Shown in pieces: positions 15,640-24,079 of a DNA stretch of 64,000 bases. Positions within the stretch are counted from its first letter, which is position 1. Every line of letters starts with the position of its first letter. The DNA comes from JBKHXF01 sp046566145 (GTDB taxonomy: Bacteria; Actinomycetota; Nitriliruptoria; Nitriliruptorales; Nitriliruptoraceae), in contig JBKHXF010000007.1 in assembly GCA_046566145.1 (NCBI GenBank), positions 1 through 64,000 on the forward strand, in the 5' to 3' direction. The notes beneath the pieces are model-generated. The model made no database searches and was not told the DNA's origin. It saw only the letters and a list, made by a program, of their open reading frames with translations. A program made the translations under genes and the position numbers.

Positions 15640-16515
15640 ATGGCGACCGCAGACGCACCCATCCCCCGCTCCGGCCCGAGCGCCGACACCCGGGCGCTGC
15701 GCACGGCCTCGAAGCCACTGCGCATCTTCGAGGACTTCGCCGACCAGATGCGCTTCTGGGGTGAGGCGCTCGCCGCGATGCCCTACAGCCTGAAGTGGTG
15801 GCGCTCGGTGATCCTCCCGCAGATCTCCGACGTGGTCGTCGGCGCCGGCGGCATCCTCGTCGGCGGCGGCATGCTGTTCGTCATCGGCGCCCTGGCGTTC
15901 TTCACCGGTACGCAGGTCGGCCTGGAGGGCGTCGCCGGCCTGGAGCAGATCGGCGCGCAGGCGTACGTCGGGCTCATCTCCTCCTGGGCGAACGTCCGCG
16001 AGATCACCCCGCTGATCGCCGGGGTCGCGCTCGCCGCGAAGATCGGCGCGGGGTACACGGCCGAGCTCGGCGCGCAGCGCATCTCCGAGGAGATCGACGC
16101 CCTCGAGGTCATCGGCGTCCGGCCCATCCCCTACCTCGTGTCCACCCGCATCTGGGCGGCGCTCATCCCGGCCATCCCGCTGTACCTGTTCAGCCTCTTC
16201 AGCGCCTTCGCCGCCACCCGCCTGATCGTGACGGGCTTCTTCACCGTCTCCCCCGGCGCCTACGACACGCGGCTCGCCCTGTTCCTGCCGTTCATCGACG
16301 TGGTCTACAGCCTCGTCAAGGCGGTCGTCTTCACCATCATCGTCGTGCTGGTCCACACCTACTACGGCTTCTACGCCAAGGGTGGGCCCGCCGGCGTCGG
16401 CGTCGCGGTGGGCCGCGCCATCCGGGCGAGCATCACCATCGTGGTGGTCCTCAACATGCTGCTGTCGCTGGCCTTCTGGGGCGCCGGCGGCGAGACCATC
16501 AAGATCGCGGGGTGA
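15640..16515 (+). CDS. yrbEB: MlaE/YrbE-family ABC permease, second subunit
   Basis: This is the second integral permease of the mce importer. The 291-residue protein carries a hydrophilic N-terminus of about 45 residues, then five to six membrane helices. The family core reads EITPLIAGVALAAKIGAGYTAELGAQRISEEIDALEVIGVRP, with the coupling helix EIDALEVIG. The ATG start lies 10 bases after yrbEA and is preceded by GGGG rather than a strong ribosome-binding site, suggesting translational reinitiation. The first MCE gene starts four bases after its stop codon. Confidence 0.94.
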   Translation: MATADAPIPRSGPSADTRALRTASKPLRIFEDFADQMRFWGEALAAMPYSLKWWRSVILPQISDVVVGAGGILVGGGMLFVIGALAFFTGTQVGLEGVAGLEQIGAQAYVGLISSWANVREITPLIAGVALAAKIGAGYTAELGAQRISEEIDALEVIGVRPIPYLVSTRIWAALIPAIPLYLFSLFSAFAATRLIVTGFFTVSPGAYDTRLALFLPFIDVVYSLVKAVVFTIIVVLVHTYYGFYAKGGPAGVGVAVGRAIRASITIVVVLNMLLSLAFWGAGGETIKIAG

Positions 16516-16519
16516 GGTG

Positions 16520-17566
16520 ATGGACCCGATCCTCGTCCGCCGCATCCTCGGCACCGCGTCCGTGGTCCTCGTCATCGCGCTGACCTACGTGGGCATGACG
16601 CTGCGCTACGCGCCGGCGGCCGACACCTACACCGTCGACGCGCTGCTGGGCCGGGCCGGGTCGGGGCTCTCGCCCGGCACCGACGTGAAGGCCCGCGGGG
16701 TCCGCATCGGCCGGGTCGACGCCCTGCGCTACACCGACGGCGAGGCCATCGCGACCCTGCGTCTCGACGGCGACGTGGTGCTGCCGGCCAGCGAGGACCT
16801 CGAGCTCGTCGTCACGGCGAAGACGCTGCTCGGTGAGAAGCAGATCGAGGTCTCGTTCCCGGACGCGCGGTTCGGCCAGGAGCCGTTCCTCGCCGCCGGC
16901 GACACGATCGTCGCCGACCGGCCGCCGACGGAGCTGCAGGAGGTCCTCGACGAGCTGTCGCCGTTCCTCGCCGCCATCGACGGCGACCAGCTCGCGACCA
17001 TCGTCGACACGCTCGCCGACCAGCAGGGCGAGGGACCGGCGATCGCCGAGAACATCGAGCTCGGCCAGCAGCTCGCCGCCTTCGGGGCCCGCACCGCCGA
17101 CGACAACCTGCGCAACCTGCGCAACCTCGCCGACGCCGCCGAGACCCTCGCGCCGGCCATCCCCGAGCTCACCCGGCTGAACCGGGCGGTGCCCGACGCG
17201 ACCGCGGTGCTGCGCGAGCGGCAGGGTCAGCTGCGCGCCAACCTCGACCAGCTCGCCTCCTTCGCGATCACCTTCGCCGAGTTCCTCGAGGCCGAGGAGC
17301 CGGCGATCTCGACGCTGGTGCGTTCATCGGAACCCGTGGGCGCGATGCTCGAGCGCCAGGCCCGCAACGTCGGGTCGATGATCCAGGGCGTCGCGATCTA
17401 CGGCCAGCAGCTCGGCAAGCACGGCGGCGACCTCTCCGATGGATCCGAGTGGGGTGGGTTCCGCATCTTCCTCGGCGGCGAGGGCTTCGACCCCATCGCC
17501 GTCCTGTGCGGCAACGCCGGCGCCGAGGGCTTCGACTGCCCCGACGGCGCGCAGGGAGGTCGCTGA
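16520..17566 (+). CDS. mceA: MCE-family protein, first of six
   Basis: MCE proteins assemble into hexameric rings and tubes that guide lipids or sterols toward the YrbE permease. The 348-residue protein has an N-terminal membrane anchor (about 6-28), an MCE domain (about 35-115) with the core GTDVKARGVRIGRVDALRY, then a long helical region (to about 290) and a tail with two cysteines (VLCGNAGAEGFDCPDG). Start and stop fit tightly between neighbours: four bases after yrbEB and one base before the next gene. The symbol is given by position in the operon only. Confidence 0.92.
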   Translation: MDPILVRRILGTASVVLVIALTYVGMTLRYAPAADTYTVDALLGRAGSGLSPGTDVKARGVRIGRVDALRYTDGEAIATLRLDGDVVLPASEDLELVVTAKTLLGEKQIEVSFPDARFGQEPFLAAGDTIVADRPPTELQEVLDELSPFLAAIDGDQLATIVDTLADQQGEGPAIAENIELGQQLAAFGARTADDNLRNLRNLADAAETLAPAIPELTRLNRAVPDATAVLRERQGQLRANLDQLASFAITFAEFLEAEEPAISTLVRSSEPVGAMLERQARNVGSMIQGVAIYGQQLGKHGGDLSDGSEWGGFRIFLGGEGFDPIAVLCGNAGAEGFDCPDGAQGGR

Positions 17567-17567
17567 C

Positions 17568-18632
17568 GTGGGTGACCGGTTCCCGACGCTGAAGTTCCTC
17601 GTGTTCACGGTCGTGTGCGTCGCGTTCACGCTCTGGCTCATCGCCGTGATCGGGAACATCTCGCTCGAGCCGCGGGAGTCGTACGCGGCCGAGTTCACCG
17701 ACGTGCAGGGCCTGCTCGTCAACGACGACGTCAAGATCTCCGGCGTGACCGTCGGCAAGGTCACGGCCATCGAAGTGCAGCCCGGAGGCACGGCGCTGGT
17801 GCGCTTCGCCGTCCGCGACGACATCACGCTGCGCGACGACGCGGTCGTCTCGGTGCGGTGGCGTGACGTCTTCGGGCTGCGGTTCCTCTACGTGGAGCCC
17901 GGGGCCGGTGGGGCCGTGGCCGCCGGGCACACCTACCCGGCCGCGCAGACGCGCGCGCCGGTCGACCTCAACGTGCTGCTCGACCGGCTCGTCCCCGTGA
18001 TGCAGGCGCTCGACCCTGAGGTCCAGAACCAGGTCCTGCAGGCGTTGCAGGAGGCGCTGGTCGGTCGCGAGGACGAGGTCCGCTCGCTCATCCAGCGCGG
18101 CGCGTCGCTCACGCAGGCGGTGGCGACCCGCGACCGCGAGATCGAGTCGCTGCTGGTGAACGCCGCCGAGACGCTCGACGCGTACGCGCAGCGCGAGCAG
18201 GACCTGCGGGGGCTGCTGGACAGCTTCGCGGCCGTGTCCGAGACGCTCGAAGCTCGCAACGACGAGCTGCTCGACGCGGTCGTGCGGATCGCCGACGCGC
18301 AGGAGGAGCTCGACCGGTTGCTGACCGACAACGACGCGGAGCTCCGCCTCGCGCTCGACGAGGTCGAGGACCTGACCACGATCCTCGCGCTCAACCGCGA
18401 CCGGCTCGTCCCCCTGCTGACCACCTCCCCCGAGGGGCTCGTCGCCTACCACCGGATCTCCCGGCTCGGGCAGTGGTTCAACATCCGGGCCGTGGGCGTG
18501 AGCCTCGACTACGAGACCGTCACCACCGAACGGGACGCCGAGCTGCCGCCGCAGCGCTTCTCGCACCGCGACGGTGGGATGGGCGCGTTCTTCGGCCAGG
18601 GTGCGGGCGCGGACGCGGAGGGGGGTCGCTAG
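17568..18632 (+). CDS. mceB: MCE-family protein, second of six
   Basis: The 354-residue protein has an N-terminal anchor (about 7-30), an MCE domain with the core NDDVKISGVTVGKVTAIEVQPGG, and a long coiled-coil region (about 130-290) rich in Arg, Glu and Leu heptads. Unlike the other five MCE proteins here, it has no cysteine outside the membrane anchor. The GTG start is separated by one base from the previous stop, and GGGAGG lies upstream. The next gene starts directly after its TAG, with no spacer. It should form part of the periplasmic-space lipid conduit. Confidence 0.92.
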   Translation: MGDRFPTLKFLVFTVVCVAFTLWLIAVIGNISLEPRESYAAEFTDVQGLLVNDDVKISGVTVGKVTAIEVQPGGTALVRFAVRDDITLRDDAVVSVRWRDVFGLRFLYVEPGAGGAVAAGHTYPAAQTRAPVDLNVLLDRLVPVMQALDPEVQNQVLQALQEALVGREDEVRSLIQRGASLTQAVATRDREIESLLVNAAETLDAYAQREQDLRGLLDSFAAVSETLEARNDELLDAVVRIADAQEELDRLLTDNDAELRLALDEVEDLTTILALNRDRLVPLLTTSPEGLVAYHRISRLGQWFNIRAVGVSLDYETVTTERDAELPPQRFSHRDGGMGAFFGQGAGADAEGGR

Positions 18633-19829
18633 ATGCTGATGGAACGCAACCAGGCCGTCGTCGGCGTCGTCGTCGCGATCCTCATCGCGGTCGCGACCGT
18701 CTACGCCGTCGGCGCCACCGGGGGGGCGTTCGTCCCCGGCACCCGGCTCACTGCCGAGTTCACCGACGCCGCCGGCCTCGGGGAGAACGACTTCGTGTTC
18801 GTCGCCGGTGTGCGCGTCGGGCGCGTCCTCGACGTCGCCATCGACGGCGAGGTCGCCCGCGCCGAGTTCGCGATGGACGCCGAGGAGATCCCGGCCGACT
18901 CCGAGGTCGCCATCATCATCTCGAACACCCTCGGCAAGCGAGCGCTGTCGATCACCCCGGGCTCGTCGAGCACCGTGCTGGAGGACGGCGACGTCATCCC
19001 GGTCTCCCGCACCTCCACCCCGATCGACCTCCCCGAGCTCGGCGACCGCTCGGCCGAGCTTCTCGGCGAGGTCGACGTCGACGCACTGCAGGACCTCACC
19101 ACGGCGCTCGCCGACGTCACCGAGGACAGCCGGGACGACGTCGTCGCGCTGCTCGAGGGTGTCCAGCAGGTGACCGACATCGTCGTCGAGCGCCGCGACG
19201 ACCTCGAGCTCGTGCTCGACCGCGCCCAGGTCGTCGTCGGCACCCTCGCCGACGAGGACGAGCAGCTCGTCCGCATCATCGACGCGTTCGGCTCGACCCT
19301 GGACCGCCTCGCCGCCCGCCGCGCCGACGTGACCCGACTGCTGCAGGCCACCGCCTCCACCACGGACCAGGCCGCGACGCTGCTCGAGGACCGCGACGAG
19401 CAGCTCGACGAGGTCCTCGCCTCGCTGCACCAGGACCTCGAGATCATCGACCGGCACCAGGTCGACCTCGCCCACGTGTTCGCCTACCTCGGTGTGGGCC
19501 TCGAGGGCTTCGCCTCCATCGGTTACTCCGGCGGCCCCGCCAAGATCGACAACCCGACGTGGGGCAACGTGTTCACGACCAACCTCGGTGCGGTCGGCGT
19601 CGGGGCGCTGCTGAAGTGCGGCGGCACCCTCGACCAGCTCTTCACCGACCTGGTCGGGCCCGACCCGCGCTGCGAGCAGGGCGGCACCACGGCCGCCTCG
19701 GACTCCGTCATCGCCCCGGCGAGCCTGACCACGGATGGCGCGGCCCCGCTGCGCACGCCGGCGGTGGTGCGCACCGGTATCGGCGGGTTCTTCGGCCTCG
19801 GCTCGGCCGGGCAGGGGGGTGGACGATGA
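18633..19829 (+). CDS. mceC: MCE-family protein, third of six
   Basis: The 398-residue protein has an N-terminal anchor (about 8-28) and an MCE domain with the core ENDFVFVAGVRVGRVLDVAIDG. A long helical stretch with repeated RRDDLELVL/DRAQVVV-type heptads runs to about residue 290. A C-terminal block follows (YSGGPAKIDNPTWGNVFTTNLG, LLKCGGTLDQLF, DPRCEQ) with two cysteines. The ATG follows the preceding stop without spacing; GGAGGGGG lies just upstream inside the previous gene. It overlaps the next gene by 4 bp (ATGA). Confidence 0.92.
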   Translation: MLMERNQAVVGVVVAILIAVATVYAVGATGGAFVPGTRLTAEFTDAAGLGENDFVFVAGVRVGRVLDVAIDGEVARAEFAMDAEEIPADSEVAIIISNTLGKRALSITPGSSSTVLEDGDVIPVSRTSTPIDLPELGDRSAELLGEVDVDALQDLTTALADVTEDSRDDVVALLEGVQQVTDIVVERRDDLELVLDRAQVVVGTLADEDEQLVRIIDAFGSTLDRLAARRADVTRLLQATASTTDQAATLLEDRDEQLDEVLASLHQDLEIIDRHQVDLAHVFAYLGVGLEGFASIGYSGGPAKIDNPTWGNVFTTNLGAVGVGALLKCGGTLDQLFTDLVGPDPRCEQGGTTAASDSVIAPASLTTDGAAPLRTPAVVRTGIGGFFGLGSAGQGGGR

Positions 19830-21097
19830 GCGGCCGCATCCGTCACGTCGCGCTGGTCGTCGTCCTCGCCGTGCTGGCCGCCGGGTGCAGCACGCTGGGC
19901 GTCGGCGCCAGCGGCCAGCAGCTCGTCGACGTCGAGTTCTCCCGGACCTACAACCTCTTCGCCGGGTCCCCCGTTCGGGTCCTCGGCATCGACGTCGGCC
20001 GCATCCGCGAGCTGACGACGTCGCCCGGGTCCGACGTCGTGACCGTGACCCTCGCGCTCGACCCGGAGCTGCAGCTGCCCGAGGACGTCCGGGCCGTCAT
20101 CGTCCCCGAGTCGCTGCTCGGCGAGCGCTACGTCCAGCTCGACCCGCCCTACACGGGCGGGCCGACGCTCGCCGCCGGGGAGACCATCCCCGTCGAGCGG
20201 ACGCAGGTGCCCTTCGAGTTCGACGAGGTCCTCGAGGGCCTCAACGACTTCGTCGGCGGGCTCGACGCGGCCGAGGTCGGCCGGTTCGTCGCCAACCTCG
20301 CCGAGGTCCTCGACGGCAACGGCGCCCAGCTCGGCGAGACGATCGACTCGGCGACCGCCGCCATCGGTGTGCTGGCCGACAACGACGAGGAGGTGCTCGC
20401 GCTGGCGAGCCGCCTCTCCGACCTCAACGAGACGCTCGCAACCCGCGACGCGGCCATCCGCCGGCTCATCGCCGACTGGAACACGGTCACCTCGTCGCTG
20501 GTCGACGACCGCGAGGACCTCGACGCCGCGCTCACGGGCCTCGTGCGCCTCACCCGGCAGGCCCGGGAGCTGCTGGAGACCAACCGCACCACGCTCACCC
20601 AGGACGTCGCGACGCTGACCCGGGTCGGCCGGACGGCCCAGCGCAACCTCGACCAGATCTCGCTCGCGATCCTCGGGTCGGCCGAGCTGTTCCGGCACGC
20701 CGACCGGGTCGTCGGCAGCAACGACAACAACTGGCTCCCGCTGGTCAACCACTCCGACGAGCTCGGCCGGGAGATCGAGGAGTCGCTCATCGAGCGCCTC
20801 GTCGGGCTCTGTCTCGGTGCCGGTCTCACGGCGGAGCAGTGCGAGCAGGTCCCCATCGAGGACATCCTGAGCGGCAACCTCTGCCTCGAGCCGATCATCC
20901 CGTGCACCGCGGCCACCAGCGTGACGCTGCCCGAGGCCGTCCGCGAGATCGTCGAGATGCAGCCGGAGATCGGTGAGGAACTGCTGCGCCGGCGCGACCT
21001 GCTCGGCGGCGACGAGCTCTCCCGTCGCCTCGGCGACGCCGCCGAGGGGGCGCTGCGCGACCTCGGCCGCGACACGGACGGGGAGGTGGCACCGTGA
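19826..21097 (+). CDS. mceD: MCE-family lipoprotein, fourth of six
   Basis: The 423-residue protein has a lipoprotein signal: Arg-containing N-terminus, hydrophobic run and lipobox LAAG-C with lipidated Cys21. The MCE domain core reads GSPVRVLGIDVGRIRELTT, followed by ESLLGERYVQLDPPYTGG. A long helical middle ends in a Cys-containing C-terminal region (LCLGAGLTAEQCEQ, LCLEPIIPC). Mycobacterial operons normally place the lipoprotein fifth (MceE/Lpr); here the fourth also carries a lipobox. Start and stop overlap neighbours by 4 bp (ATGA and GTGA). Confidence 0.92.
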   Translation: MSGRIRHVALVVVLAVLAAGCSTLGVGASGQQLVDVEFSRTYNLFAGSPVRVLGIDVGRIRELTTSPGSDVVTVTLALDPELQLPEDVRAVIVPESLLGERYVQLDPPYTGGPTLAAGETIPVERTQVPFEFDEVLEGLNDFVGGLDAAEVGRFVANLAEVLDGNGAQLGETIDSATAAIGVLADNDEEVLALASRLSDLNETLATRDAAIRRLIADWNTVTSSLVDDREDLDAALTGLVRLTRQARELLETNRTTLTQDVATLTRVGRTAQRNLDQISLAILGSAELFRHADRVVGSNDNNWLPLVNHSDELGREIEESLIERLVGLCLGAGLTAEQCEQVPIEDILSGNLCLEPIIPCTAATSVTLPEAVREIVEMQPEIGEELLRRRDLLGGDELSRRLGDAAEGALRDLGRDTDGEVAP

Positions 21098-22155
21098 CCG
21101 GGCTGCGCCGCTCCCCCCTGGTCGCCCTCGTCGCGGCCCTCGCGTTCGTCGCGACCGGCTGCTCCCGCGGGGACGGCACCATCGAGGTCACCGCGGTCTT
21201 CCCCGACTCCCTCGACCTCGTCACGCAGGCCCACGTGCGTGCCGGCGACGTGCCCATCGGCACGATCACCTCGATCGACCTCACCGACGACCTGCAGGCG
21301 CGGGTGACCATGCGCGTGCAGGACGACACGGGGTTGCCTTCCGAGGTCGAGGCGCTGCTGGCCAAGACGTCGCTGCTCGGCGAGCGCTACGTCGACCTGC
21401 GACCGATCGGCACCGAGGGCGCCCTGGCCGACGGGCAGGAGATCACGGCAACGCGTGTCGTCACCGACATCGAGGACCTCGTCGAGTCCGGCAACGCGGC
21501 GCTCGCCTTCGTCGCGGCCGACCGGCTGTCGGCCGCCGTGCAGACCGGCGCCGCGGCGTTCGGGGGTCGTGGCGGCCAGCTCGGCCAGTTCATCTCCGAC
21601 GTCGAGGGGTTCGTCGGCCGCTACGACGAGGGCCGCGAGGACCTGCTGCGGCTCATCGACGCGCTCGACGACCTGACCGCCGCCACCGCGGCCGACGCCG
21701 AGGAGAACGCCGCCACCCTCGAGGTCCTGCTCGACGCGTCACGTCGCCTCGAGGAGGAGGACGACCGGCTCGTCGACGCGCTCGTCGACGTCGAGCGCCT
21801 CGCCGTGGTGGGCGAGCGCGTCCTGCGCGAGCACCGCGACGAGTTCGACGACCAGATCCGGCGCCTGCGCATCCTGGTGGGCGAGCTCTCCCGCATCGAC
21901 GGTGCGCTCGCCGACCTGCTGCTGTGGCTCCCCCGGCACAACATCCACGTCCGCAACGGGTACACGGACGAGGAGGCGCAGGTCTGGCTCGACTTCATCG
22001 TCTGCGGGCTCAACGACACCGCCGGCGACCCGAGCCGGGCCTGCGAGCCGCCGAACCCCGGCCAGCCCGGCATGCCGCCGCCGTACCACCCGTCCTCGGA
22101 GGCCTGCTGGGACGACCACGCCAACTGCCCCGGCACCCAGAGGGACGAGCGATGA
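21094..22155 (+). CDS. mceE: MCE-family lipoprotein, fifth of six
   Basis: The 353-residue protein has a lipoprotein signal with lipobox VATG-C (Cys23), matching the MceE/Lpr position of mycobacterial operons. The MCE domain core is TQAHVRAGDVPIGTITSIDL, then AKTSLLGERYVDLRPI. Helical heptads run through the middle. The tail is Pro- and Cys-rich (IVCGLNDT, SRACEPP, SEACWDD, ANCPG), with four cysteines that could pair once exported. GTG start and ATGA end overlap both neighbours by 4 bp. It is an exported, lipid-anchored component of the transport conduit. Confidence 0.92.
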   Translation: MTGLRRSPLVALVAALAFVATGCSRGDGTIEVTAVFPDSLDLVTQAHVRAGDVPIGTITSIDLTDDLQARVTMRVQDDTGLPSEVEALLAKTSLLGERYVDLRPIGTEGALADGQEITATRVVTDIEDLVESGNAALAFVAADRLSAAVQTGAAAFGGRGGQLGQFISDVEGFVGRYDEGREDLLRLIDALDDLTAATAADAEENAATLEVLLDASRRLEEEDDRLVDALVDVERLAVVGERVLREHRDEFDDQIRRLRILVGELSRIDGALADLLLWLPRHNIHVRNGYTDEEAQVWLDFIVCGLNDTAGDPSRACEPPNPGQPGMPPPYHPSSEACWDDHANCPGTQRDER

Positions 22156-23471
22156 GGGGTCTCTCGCTGCGCCTCGCGACCAACCTGATCTGGCTGGTCG
22201 CCTTCACCGCGATCGTCGTCGTCGGCGCGCTGCTGACCTACGCGTCCGGCGTCTTCTTCGACGACAGCTACCGCGTGTCGGTGCCGATGCCCGAGGCGGG
22301 CGGGGTGCTGCCGCAGCAGGAGGTCACGGTCCTCGGGCGCGCCGTCGGCCAGGTGGCGGACGTGTCGCTCGTCGAGGAGGGCGTGCTCATCGAGCTGCGC
22401 ATCGACGGCACCGCCGAGGTGCCGCGCGAGGCCGTCGTGCGGGTGCTGCGTCGCTCCCCCATCGGTGAGCAGGCGGTCGACTTCACCCCCGTGGCGGCCG
22501 ACTGGGAGGCCGCCGACCCCGGCGAGCGCATCGAGCCGGTCGAGGCGATCGTCCCGGCCGAGGTCCCCTTCCTGCTCGCGGAGACCGCAGAGCTGTTCCG
22601 GGCCATCGACGTCGAGGACGTCGCCACGCTCATCGAGGAGGCGTCGATCGCGCTCGATGGGCGCGGCGAGACCCTGCGGCAGCTCAACCGCTCGAGCCTC
22701 GACCTCAACCGCACGCTCGTGGCCGGCATCCCGGAGCTGGAGCGGCTCGTCGACTCGTCCGAGGTCGTGCTCGAGACGCTGGCCGACCAGCGCGAGGAGA
22801 TCGCCCAGACCTTCACCAACGGCGCCGACCTCCTCGAGGTCCTCGGCGAGCAGCGCGGGAACGTCGAGGACCTGCTCGAGGAGGGCACACCGGCCCTGCG
22901 CGAGGCGGAGGCGTTCATCGAGGACAACCGCGCCAACATCAGCTGTCTCGTCGACGACCTGCAGGCCGTCACCGACATGCTGCTCGGTCCGTCGACCTGG
23001 GACGGGACGGCCGACCCCGACCGCTACGACTCGAAGCTCGCCGAGGCGGAGCAGGCCCTCGTCCTGCACCAGGCCTTCTTCCAGCGCGGCTTCGGGGTGC
23101 TGCTGCAGCCCGACCCGACGACCGGCGCGAACTGGACCCGGATCCAGTTCACCGCCGACCCCGCCGGCGGCCAGGTCTACCCGGAGAAGCGCGCCACGCC
23201 CCCGACCCTGCCGGGTGCCGCGTGCGTCGACGAGACGTGGGGCACCGGCGTCAACGCCGTCCGGCAGGCGTCCCCCGTGCCGGCGGACGAGACCTCCCCG
23301 GGCATCCTGTACGCGCCGCTCGTCGCCTCCACCGACGGCAGCGGCGTGACGCCGCCGGGCCGCACCGCGCTCGGCGGCAGCGGGACCCTGCCGGCCACGG
23401 GCGGGGGCGTGCTCGCCCTCGCACCGCTGCTGGTCGGCGCCGGTCTCTGGCTGCGAGGACGACGCCGGTGA
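22152..23471 (+). CDS. mceF: MCE-family protein, sixth, with a C-terminal LPXTG sorting signal
   Basis: The 439-residue protein has an N-terminal anchor (about 12-34), an MCE domain with PQQEVTVLGRAVGQVADVSL, a helical middle, and a region with cysteines in ISCLVDDLQ and AACVDETW. It ends in LPATG (413-417), then GG, a hydrophobic stretch of about 15 residues and the basic tail RGRRR. That is a complete sortase sorting signal, which is not part of the canonical MceF family. A sortase would link it covalently to the wall, although no sortase gene is in the window. It overlaps the neighbours by 4 bp on each side (ATGA, GTGA). Confidence 0.92.
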   Translation: MRGLSLRLATNLIWLVAFTAIVVVGALLTYASGVFFDDSYRVSVPMPEAGGVLPQQEVTVLGRAVGQVADVSLVEEGVLIELRIDGTAEVPREAVVRVLRRSPIGEQAVDFTPVAADWEAADPGERIEPVEAIVPAEVPFLLAETAELFRAIDVEDVATLIEEASIALDGRGETLRQLNRSSLDLNRTLVAGIPELERLVDSSEVVLETLADQREEIAQTFTNGADLLEVLGEQRGNVEDLLEEGTPALREAEAFIEDNRANISCLVDDLQAVTDMLLGPSTWDGTADPDRYDSKLAEAEQALVLHQAFFQRGFGVLLQPDPTTGANWTRIQFTADPAGGQVYPEKRATPPTLPGAACVDETWGTGVNAVRQASPVPADETSPGILYAPLVASTDGSGVTPPGRTALGGSGTLPATGGGVLALAPLLVGAGLWLRGRRR

Positions 23472-24079
23472 ACGACACGATCGACGGAGCCGACGCTCCC
23501 GACACCACGGGGGCCGACGAACCGGTCACCGAGCCCGACGCGACCACGGAGGCGCTGCCGGCGCTGCGGGGTCGCGTCGCGCTGCGCCGGGCGGCGCCCT
23601 GGCTGGTGACCGTCCTCGCCCTCGCGCTCGCCGGCTGGTCGACCTGGCAGTGGCAGGTGCTCGCGGCCCGCGAGGACGCCGTGCTGACGGTTCGCGCCAC
23701 CGCCACCGACGTCCTGACCGTGTTGACCAACTGGGACGCCGACGAGCTCGACACGACGCGGACCTCGCTCGAGGCCGCCGGCACGGACGCGTTCGCCGAG
23801 CAGGTCGACGAGTTCGTCGGGCCGCAGGCCGCCGAGGCGCTCGCCGCGGCCGGCACCCGCAGCGAGGGCGCGGTCGAGGACCTGTTCGTCCAGTCGATCG
23901 ACGGCGACCGGGCGGTGGTCTTCGCGATCGTGGCCCAGGCCCTCGTGTCCGACGACACCGAGGGGGTGGTCCAGCCGGCCACCCGTGCCGCCGAGCTGCG
24001 GCTCCAGCTCGTGGACGGGCGCTGGCTCGTCGACGGCATCGACCTGATCGAGCCGACCATCGCGGAGGTGGCAGGGTGA
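23468..24079 (+). CDS. Mce-associated membrane protein
   Basis: The 203-residue protein fits the Mas (Mce-associated) type: an acidic, disordered N-terminus of about 45 residues, one membrane helix (about 48-66), then a domain resembling the NTF2/SnoaL-like extracellular part (VTNWDADELDTTRTSLE-type helices followed by strands RLQLVDGRWLVDGIDLI). In mycobacteria such proteins stabilise Mce complexes. The GTG start overlaps the preceding MCE gene by 4 bp, and the end overlaps the Usp gene by 4 bp. Confidence 0.82.
   Translation: MNDTIDGADAPDTTGADEPVTEPDATTEALPALRGRVALRRAAPWLVTVLALALAGWSTWQWQVLAAREDAVLTVRATATDVLTVLTNWDADELDTTRTSLEAAGTDAFAEQVDEFVGPQAAEALAAAGTRSEGAVEDLFVQSIDGDRAVVFAIVAQALVSDDTEGVVQPATRAAELRLQLVDGRWLVDGIDLIEPTIAEVAG

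Noticed and set aside
17268..19475. 735-codon minus-strand frame opposite the mce genes, and similar frames at 28005-30137 and 33267-35777
   Set aside because: All lie opposite well-supported genes, have biased composition and no recognisable domain. They reflect third-position GC bias.
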